From JBBRMY01 sp038230595 (GTDB lineage Bacteria > Bacteroidota > Ignavibacteria > Tepidaquicellales > Tepidaquicellaceae), in the NCBI GenBank assembly GCA_038230595.1, contig JBBRMY010000095.1:1-10399 (forward strand): a DNA stretch of 10,399 nucleotides, read 5' to 3'. Every line of letters starts with the position of its first letter. Positions within the stretch are counted from its first letter, which is position 1. Of this stretch, positions 6,756 through 10,399 are shown piece by piece. The notes under the pieces are model-generated. The model was not told where the DNA came from and made no database searches. It worked only from the letters and a program-made list of their open reading frames with translations. The position numbers and the translations under genes were made by a program.

Positions 6756-7429
6756 TGGAAAAAAAGGAAAACGAAAAAACAATGATAAGAGTGCTTCTTA
6801 TAGATGATCATCCTATAGTTCGTTCCGGAATTAAAAGCGAATTGGAAAAATCAGAAAATATCCTTTTTGTCGGTGAAGCTTCCGGAGGAAAAGAAGGTGT
6901 GGAATTAGCAGGTAAAATACTTTTTGATGTATTGCTCATTGATATAAGCATGCCCGGAATGAACGGAATTGAAGCAGCAGAGCTTATTCTCAAAAAAAAT
7001 CCATCTGCAAAAATAATTGTTTTAACAATGCATGATGATGAGAATTATGTGCACGAATTTATAAAGCTGGGAGCTAAAGGATATATCTTAAAAGACTCAA
7101 ACCCTGAAGAGTTAATAAAAGCAATTGAATCTGCTAACAATAATATTCCTTATTACAGCCCGCAGGTGAGCGGAGCAATTTTAAGCCAGAATGCAAATCG
7201 CGGTTTAAAAAAGCCGGTTGAAAATGAGATACTTTCTCCGAGAGAAAAAGAAGTATTATTGCTTCTCGTAAATGATAAGAAAAATAAAGAGATAGCCCTT
7301 AAACTTAATTTGAGCGTCAGAACAGTTGAAACTCACAGGGAGCACATCATGCAAAAGCTTAATATAAGATCCATCTCCGGGCTCACTAAATATGCTCTAT
7401 CTAAAAAATTAACAAAACTGGACCAATAA
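6755..7429 (+). CDS. NarL/FixJ-family response regulator (receiver plus LuxR-type HTH)
   Basis: This 224-residue protein has a receiver domain (about 11-128) with acidic pair D17-D18 (LLIDDHP), phospho-acceptor D63 (LLIDISMPG), T91 (IVLTM) and K113 (GYILKDS), all present and correctly ordered. After a linker, residues about 157-222 form a LuxR/GerE helix-turn-helix: LSPREKEVLLLL, then NKEIALKLNLSVRTVETH and a final helix. This matches NarL-type regulators, the usual partners of HisKA_3 kinases. Its ATG uses the last base of the kinase stop (TAATG), so it is made by translational coupling. A second ATG at 6782 (residue 10) would also keep the whole receiver, and no Shine-Dalgarno separates the two. 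Phosphorylated from H970 of the fusion kinase, it should dimerise and act on promoters, perhaps including that of the next gene. No terminator is evident after it. Confidence 0.94.
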   Translation: MEKKENEKTMIRVLLIDDHPIVRSGIKSELEKSENILFVGEASGGKEGVELAGKILFDVLLIDISMPGMNGIEAAELILKKNPSAKIIVLTMHDDENYVHEFIKLGAKGYILKDSNPEELIKAIESANNNIPYYSPQVSGAILSQNANRGLKKPVENEILSPREKEVLLLLVNDKKNKEIALKLNLSVRTVETHREHIMQKLNIRSISGLTKYALSKKLTKLDQ

Positions 7430-7444
7430 TCTCCGTATTTCTAC

Positions 7445-7501
7445 TTACCTACAGCTTAATTACCGGTTTACCTACGTATTACTCCTAATTTACATTACCT
7501 C
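7445..7501. promoter_or_regulatory. Repeated TTACC motifs, possible regulator-binding array
   Basis: Between the response-regulator stop and the small gene, TTACC occurs four times on the + strand: 7445 (TTACCTAC), 7460 (TTACCGG), 7468 (TTACCTAC) and 7495 (TTACCTC). The two identical TTACCTAC copies are 23 bases apart, close to two helical turns. Three copies lie upstream of the -35-like box at 7489 and one lies in the promoter spacer. That layout would suit an activator such as the adjacent NarL-type protein; this is inferred from position and repetition only. Confidence 0.4.
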
Positions 7502-7517
7502 TGATTATTCCTATTAT
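7489..7517 (+). promoter_or_regulatory. Sigma70-like promoter of the small zinc-binding gene
   Basis: TTTACA (7489-7494) and TATTAT (7512-7517) are separated by exactly 17 bases, each one mismatch from the classical consensus. Transcription would begin near 7524 and leave a 5' leader of about 23 bases before ATG 7547. If the host uses the Bacteroidota TTTG/TAnnTTTG consensus, the match could be fortuitous. Confidence 0.45.
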
Positions 7518-7546
7518 TATACATCTCACAATTCAAATTTACGGCT

Positions 7547-7861
7547 ATGAAATTTTATGGACCATATCTCAGGGAAAATAATAAATCAGTAAATAATTTA
7601 TGGCACTGGCATAAAGAATGTCCGGACTTTCCGGTTAATTTGAAGTCTGAATCCATGGTCTCCACCTCGACACCTTCACCTGAAGAGCTATGTAAAAAGT
7701 GTCTTATTATTGAAGGAATTGCCATTCATGACGGTTACCATCAATCTTCCGTTGTTCCGGATAATCATAATTCTATATATAGTGAAAACAAAAATGAAAT
7801 AACCAGCGAAGATCATTTAAATATGAGAAGTGATGATCAAAGGAATAATATAAGCGGTTAA
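7547..7861 (+). CDS. Small hypothetical protein with a putative Cys/His zinc-binding motif
   Basis: This is a 104-residue soluble protein with no signal peptide or membrane segment. The front half has NLWHWHKECPDFP (18-29) and LCKKC (48-52). H22-x2-C25 and C49-x2-C52 are spaced like the two halves of a small zinc-binding knuckle or ribbon. I recall short FCB-group proteins with a 'WHWC-x-x-C ... LCxxC' pattern; here the first Cys would be His22, which can also bind zinc. That family resemblance is from memory and has no assigned function. The rest (about 60-104) is polar, rich in Asn, Ser, Asp and Glu, and probably disordered. It lies 117 bases after the response regulator with no terminator between, and also has its own promoter-like sequence with upstream TTACC repeats. 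It could be a target or accessory factor of the two-component system. ATG 7547 lacks a Shine-Dalgarno. Confidence 0.65.
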   Translation: MKFYGPYLRENNKSVNNLWHWHKECPDFPVNLKSESMVSTSTPSPEELCKKCLIIEGIAIHDGYHQSSVVPDNHNSIYSENKNEITSEDHLNMRSDDQRNNISG

Positions 7862-7918
7862 ATTTTAATTCCGAAAAAAAGAAAATGTCGTCCCGGAAGC
7901 GGCGGAAATGATGTAGTA

Positions 7919-7963
7919 AACGTAAAAAGACCAGACAGGAAAAAATCTTGTCAGGTCTTTTTT
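7919..7963. terminator. Bidirectional terminator, copy 2 of the dispersed palindrome
   Basis: GACCAGACA (7929-7937) pairs with TGTCAGGTC (7949-7957) with one central A-A mismatch, flanked by AAAAA (7924-7928) and TTTTTT (7958-7963). It therefore has a T-run on both strands and sits between convergent genes ending at 7861 (+) and 8026 (-). Bases 7919-7939 match the reverse complement of 3059-3079 at 20 of 21 positions, and TGTCAGGTCTTTTT (7949-7962) is identical to 3061-3074. Confidence 0.8.
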
Positions 7964-7978
7964 ATATAGGCACTGGAT

Positions 7979-8014
7979 CCCCGATAAAAGCATTCGGGGA
8001 AGTAATATTTACTT
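7979..8014. other. Two small hairpins after the minus-strand stop codon
   Basis: CCCCGA (7979-7984) with TCGGGG (7994-7999), 9-base loop, and directly next to it AAGTAA (8000-8005) with TTACTT (8009-8014), 3-base loop. They lie 11-47 bases downstream of the minus-strand gene's stop and before the bidirectional terminator. They may protect the 3' end of that mRNA. Neither has a T-run of its own. Confidence 0.4.
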
Positions 8015-8025
8015 TGCAATGTGAA

Positions 8026-9750
8026 TCACTTTACTAAAACCATTTTCCTCGTTTCTGAAAACTTTTCAGTTACCAACTTATAAAAATAAACTCCGCTCGG
8101 ATAATTTGACGCATTAAATGTAACAGAATAGCTTCCTGCATTCTGCTTTTCATTTACTAATGTTTCGATCTCATTTCCTACAGCATCATAAACTTTTAAA
8201 GTTACAAAATTTGAATTCGGAAGATTGTAATTTATGTTTGTCGTTGGGTTAAACGGATTAGGATAATTCTGAGATAATGAAAATGATTCCGGTGCTTCTC
8301 CGTTATTTACCACGCCTGAAACAGTTACAACATTTATGTAACATTGCTTTATTAAAGTGTCTGAGCCGCTTCCGTTAGATGCAATTAAGCTAACCTGATA
8401 AGTTCCGGGAGTGCTAAAAACTATGTTTGCCGGATTTTGCTGAGTAGAATTAGTTGTGTTAGAACCGGGGAAACTCCAATTCCATGATGAAGGTAAATAA
8501 GAAGACTGGTCAAAAAAATTAATGCTTTGTCCGGCCTGAATTAAAGTTGCGCTTGCTCTGAAATCGGCAACCGGTTTTAACGTAAGATTTGTTTTATATG
8601 CCCTGATCTCTGTGCCTGCACCGACTGAAATAAATATACCGTCTTTCGATAAAGAGGGTCCGCTATAATAATTAGATGGAATGTTTAACTGCCATTTAAT
8701 TGTTTGAAGGTTTGGAGTAAAGGCCACATACCGTCCGTTGCCTGCTTCACCTGTGCAGATATAAATGGTTGAATCAGCTCCCGCAGCAAAATAAGCAAGC
8801 GGTGTAGGAACTGCGGTTGAATCAATCCTATTGCCGTTAGCAGGGTTTAATCTTATTGTGGTGCTTGTACCTAATTGACTCGGGTCATTAATGTTTGAAG
8901 CATACAAAGAGCCGTCTTTACCAACTCCTTTTACAACCGCCCCCGGACTTCTGCTCCATAACTGCACCAATGAGGTACCGTTATCCTGAAATGCATATAA
9001 TAAACCACCGTCCCTGCAAATATAAATTGTTCCGTCAGGTCCTATGCATAGATCATTTTCCTGGTCGCCGTCACCCGGTAAAGCAGGCGATAAATATTTT
9101 GTTGCTCCGCTGTTTATATCTATTGCTATTAGCTGCTTGGGAGTATTTATCGAACCTGTCCAATGGTAATAAGTATTACCGTAAACACAGAAGCCGCCGT
9201 CAGGTCCAACAGGAATTATATAATTATTAACCCATCTTGCCTGCCCTGTGTTTTTATTAATTCTCTTGCCTTTATCTATCGGGTCGCCGTCACATGCAAA
9301 CAACAACCCTGTATTACCCGGAAACATATCGGAAGGTATTGACCATTTAACAGAGCCGTCGGAAATATTTAATGCATAAAGTATACCGGTATTATAATCA
9401 TGCGCATATACGGCATCTTCATTAAATCCCACAGCATACATTCTCGATGAAGAGTTGATCTGTTTTTCCCAAATAAAAGCGCCTGTGTTAATATTTCTTA
9501 ATTCAACTTTACCCGTGTAAGGAGAAAGCACAATTCTGGAAGTAACGAACTTATCACCGTAAGAATATACCGAATTACCCCATGCAGTAGTATTAGCGCT
9601 GTTAACAGTCCAGTAAGCAGCTGCAATAGAATTAGGTCCGGTAATTTTACTTATTCCGTTGCGCTGGTAATTACCGCCTATAGTAACCCAATTTTGCGAA
9701 AAAACTGTAGAACTAAAAAAGAACATAATTAACAGTATTATTTTTTTCAT
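8026..9750 (-). CDS. Secreted PQQ-like beta-propeller protein with PKD and T9SS sorting domains
   Basis: Starting at the ATG whose first base is 9750, the protein has 574 residues. MKKIILLIMFFFSSTVFS is a Sec signal peptide, cut before QNW. Residues about 27-390 are a beta-propeller with PQQ/WD-like blades, recognisable by 'TGxxxW', 'LYALNISDGSVKW', 'DGTIYI', 'KDGSLYA' and 'STIYICTG'. Residues about 392-476 are a PKD domain (VADFRAS, SWNWSFPG, then PGTYQVSLIASN). Residues 485-574 are a T9SS sorting domain (NYPNPFNPTTN, YPSGVYFYKL, RKMVLVK). No catalytic residues can be pointed to; it is likely a surface-exposed binding or structural protein, not a proven quinoprotein enzyme. The frame runs back to 9828, but AAGAAGGAG (9765-9757) sits six bases before the ATG at 9750 and decides the start; a second ATG at 9753 is too close to it. 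It converges on the gene ending at 7861 and diverges from the lipoprotein gene at 9900. Confidence 0.88.
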   Translation of the reverse strand: MKKIILLIMFFFSSTVFSQNWVTIGGNYQRNGISKITGPNSIAAAYWTVNSANTTAWGNSVYSYGDKFVTSRIVLSPYTGKVELRNINTGAFIWEKQINSSSRMYAVGFNEDAVYAHDYNTGILYALNISDGSVKWSIPSDMFPGNTGLLFACDGDPIDKGKRINKNTGQARWVNNYIIPVGPDGGFCVYGNTYYHWTGSINTPKQLIAIDINSGATKYLSPALPGDGDQENDLCIGPDGTIYICRDGGLLYAFQDNGTSLVQLWSRSPGAVVKGVGKDGSLYASNINDPSQLGTSTTIRLNPANGNRIDSTAVPTPLAYFAAGADSTIYICTGEAGNGRYVAFTPNLQTIKWQLNIPSNYYSGPSLSKDGIFISVGAGTEIRAYKTNLTLKPVADFRASATLIQAGQSINFFDQSSYLPSSWNWSFPGSNTTNSTQQNPANIVFSTPGTYQVSLIASNGSGSDTLIKQCYINVVTVSGVVNNGEAPESFSLSQNYPNPFNPTTNINYNLPNSNFVTLKVYDAVGNEIETLVNEKQNAGSYSVTFNASNYPSGVYFYKLVTEKFSETRKMVLVK

Positions 9751-9756
9751 CATAAT

Positions 9757-9765
9757 CTCCTTCTT
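9757..9765 (-). promoter_or_regulatory. Strong Shine-Dalgarno that fixes the propeller gene start
   Basis: On the minus strand AAGAAGGAG is followed by ATTATG and then the ATG at 9750, giving ideal six-base spacing. It is the only strong Shine-Dalgarno seen in the window; the other genes lack one. Confidence 0.75.
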
Positions 9766-9774
9766 AAGGTTTCT

Positions 9775-9782
9775 CAAATATA
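9775..9782 (-). promoter_or_regulatory. Candidate Bacteroidota-type -7 promoter element
   Basis: The minus strand reads TATATTTG, an exact match to the Bacteroidota -7 consensus TAnnTTTG, 24 bases before ATG 9750. Transcription would start just before the Shine-Dalgarno. The nearest upstream TTTG is 23 bases away instead of about 19, so the -33 partner is not convincing. Confidence 0.4.
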
Positions 9783-9899
9783 ATACACTTTCTCCCCGTT
9801 TGATACAAAAAAACAAACCTCTCCACAATTGAGCTTAGTTTTTGAAACTTGAATTAAGTATTTTTAAATATTCCTTTTAATTTTTCTTAACAAGGCTCC

Positions 9900-10399
9900 A
9901 TGAAAAAAAATTACTTTTTGTATATAGTCATTCTTGTTGTTTTTTCATTTGAATTTTATTCCTGTAAATCAGTTAATCCAGTAGATCCATCCGGCGTAAA
10001 CACTATTAAGATCGGTGCACTATTTTCCTATTCCACAGGTGAATGGTCAACTTTAGGTAAAACTTCCAAAGCTGCACTTGATATCGGGACCTTAAGAGTG
10101 AATGCATATCTATATTCAGTAAATTCTTTGAACAGGGTTGCAGTTTCTTATTCGGATACATATTTAAATCCGGATTCTGCTCTCAGCCAGATAAGAAGAT
10201 TTTATTCAGACGGAATAAGAATTGTCATAGGTCCTCAATCAAGCTCTGAAACTGCTAAAATAAAATCTTTCGCTGATTCTGTAGGTATGATAGTCATCAG
10301 CCAGGGATCAACTGCCGGATCACTCTCTATTCCCAATGATAATATTTACAGATTCTGCCCTGTGGATTCACAGGAAGCCAGATCAACTGTAGCATTAAT
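9900..10399 (+). CDS. Lipoprotein, ABC-transporter-type ligand-binding protein (5' part, runs off the window)
   Basis: The frame opens at ATG 9900 and is still open at the window edge (166 codons seen). MKKNYFLYIVILVVFSFEFYSC is a lipoprotein signal with Cys22 as the lipidated residue (lipobox FYSC), so the mature protein is membrane-anchored. From about residue 35, TIKIGALFSYSTGEWSTLGK, then IVIGPQSSSETAKIKSFAD and GMIVISQGSTAGS match the first lobe of type 1 periplasmic binding proteins, the family of Leu/Ile/Val-binding proteins and ANF-receptor-like domains. In that family the 'GP-x-x-S' and 'S-x-x-S/T' loops contact the ligand. An amino acid or related small molecule is plausible, but no permease or ATPase gene is in view. 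The start has no Shine-Dalgarno. It is transcribed divergently from the propeller gene with 149 bases between the start codons; an A/T-rich TTTG (9841-9844) followed 20 bases later by TAAATATT is only a weak promoter match. Confidence 0.85.
   Translation, partial: MKKNYFLYIVILVVFSFEFYSCKSVNPVDPSGVNTIKIGALFSYSTGEWSTLGKTSKAALDIGTLRVNAYLYSVNSLNRVAVSYSDTYLNPDSALSQIRRFYSDGIRIVIGPQSSSETAKIKSFADSVGMIVISQGSTAGSLSIPNDNIYRFCPVDSQEARSTVAL

Noticed and set aside
6479..6811. 110-residue minus-strand frame across the kinase/regulator junction
   Set aside because: It is antisense to the conserved HATPase domain and the start of the receiver; the composition is typical of a shadow frame.
8895..9230. 111-residue + strand frame inside the propeller gene
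   Set aside because: It is antisense to a well-supported protein with recognisable blades, and its translation is rich in Arg, His, Pro and Leu with no domain pattern.
9751..9828. N-terminal extension of the propeller gene up to 9828
   Set aside because: The Shine-Dalgarno at 9765-9757 and the signal peptide both point to ATG 9750; the extra 26 residues overlap the promoter-like TATATTTG.

Overview
The window looks like a piece of an AT-rich genome from the Bacteroidota/Chlorobiota/Ignavibacteriota side of the FCB group, most likely an Ignavibacteria-type organism. Three separate genes end in the type IX secretion (T9SS) sorting domain with the 'NxPNPFNP(S/T)T' motif typical of that lineage. 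Shine-Dalgarno sequences are mostly absent, and genes are separated by short AT-rich spacers. The lineage is inferred from protein style, not from a marker gene.

Left part (1-2903, all + strand): the tail of a T9SS-exported protein with a strong terminator; a secreted arylsulfotransferase-family (ASST) beta-propeller protein that also carries a T9SS domain, followed by a terminator; and a RimJ/RimL-like GNAT acetyltransferase that starts 13 bases after that terminator's T-run.

Centre (2904-7861): a 360-base gene-free stretch holds a palindromic terminator-like repeat, a candidate alternative hairpin and an 8-bp inverted repeat. Then comes a two-gene signalling operon: a 1163-residue fusion (CheB methylesterase, CheR methyltransferase, nine-heptad coiled coil, PAS, HisKA_3/HATPase kinase) overlapping by one base with a NarL/FixJ-type response regulator. 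No receptor, CheA or CheW is visible, so the chemotaxis-type catalytic domains are probably used to control transcription. Just downstream, a small putative zinc-binding protein has a good sigma70-like promoter preceded by repeated TTACC motifs. It is the best local candidate for a target of the response regulator, but this is inference.

Right part (7862-10399): a bidirectional terminator whose left arm is 20/21 identical (inverted) to the repeat near 3060 separates the small gene from a convergent minus-strand gene. That gene encodes a secreted PQQ-like beta-propeller, PKD and T9SS-domain protein with a clear Shine-Dalgarno that fixes its start. Divergent from it, and running off the end, is a lipoprotein with the fold of branched-chain amino-acid ABC transporter binding proteins.

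The most noteworthy items are the CheB-CheR-kinase/NarL module with its unusual start region (TTG start, near-miss ATG, four poly-A tracts open in both frames), the inverted dispersed terminator repeat, and the TTACC repeat array in front of the small zinc-binding gene. I saw no RNA genes, transposons or CRISPR arrays.
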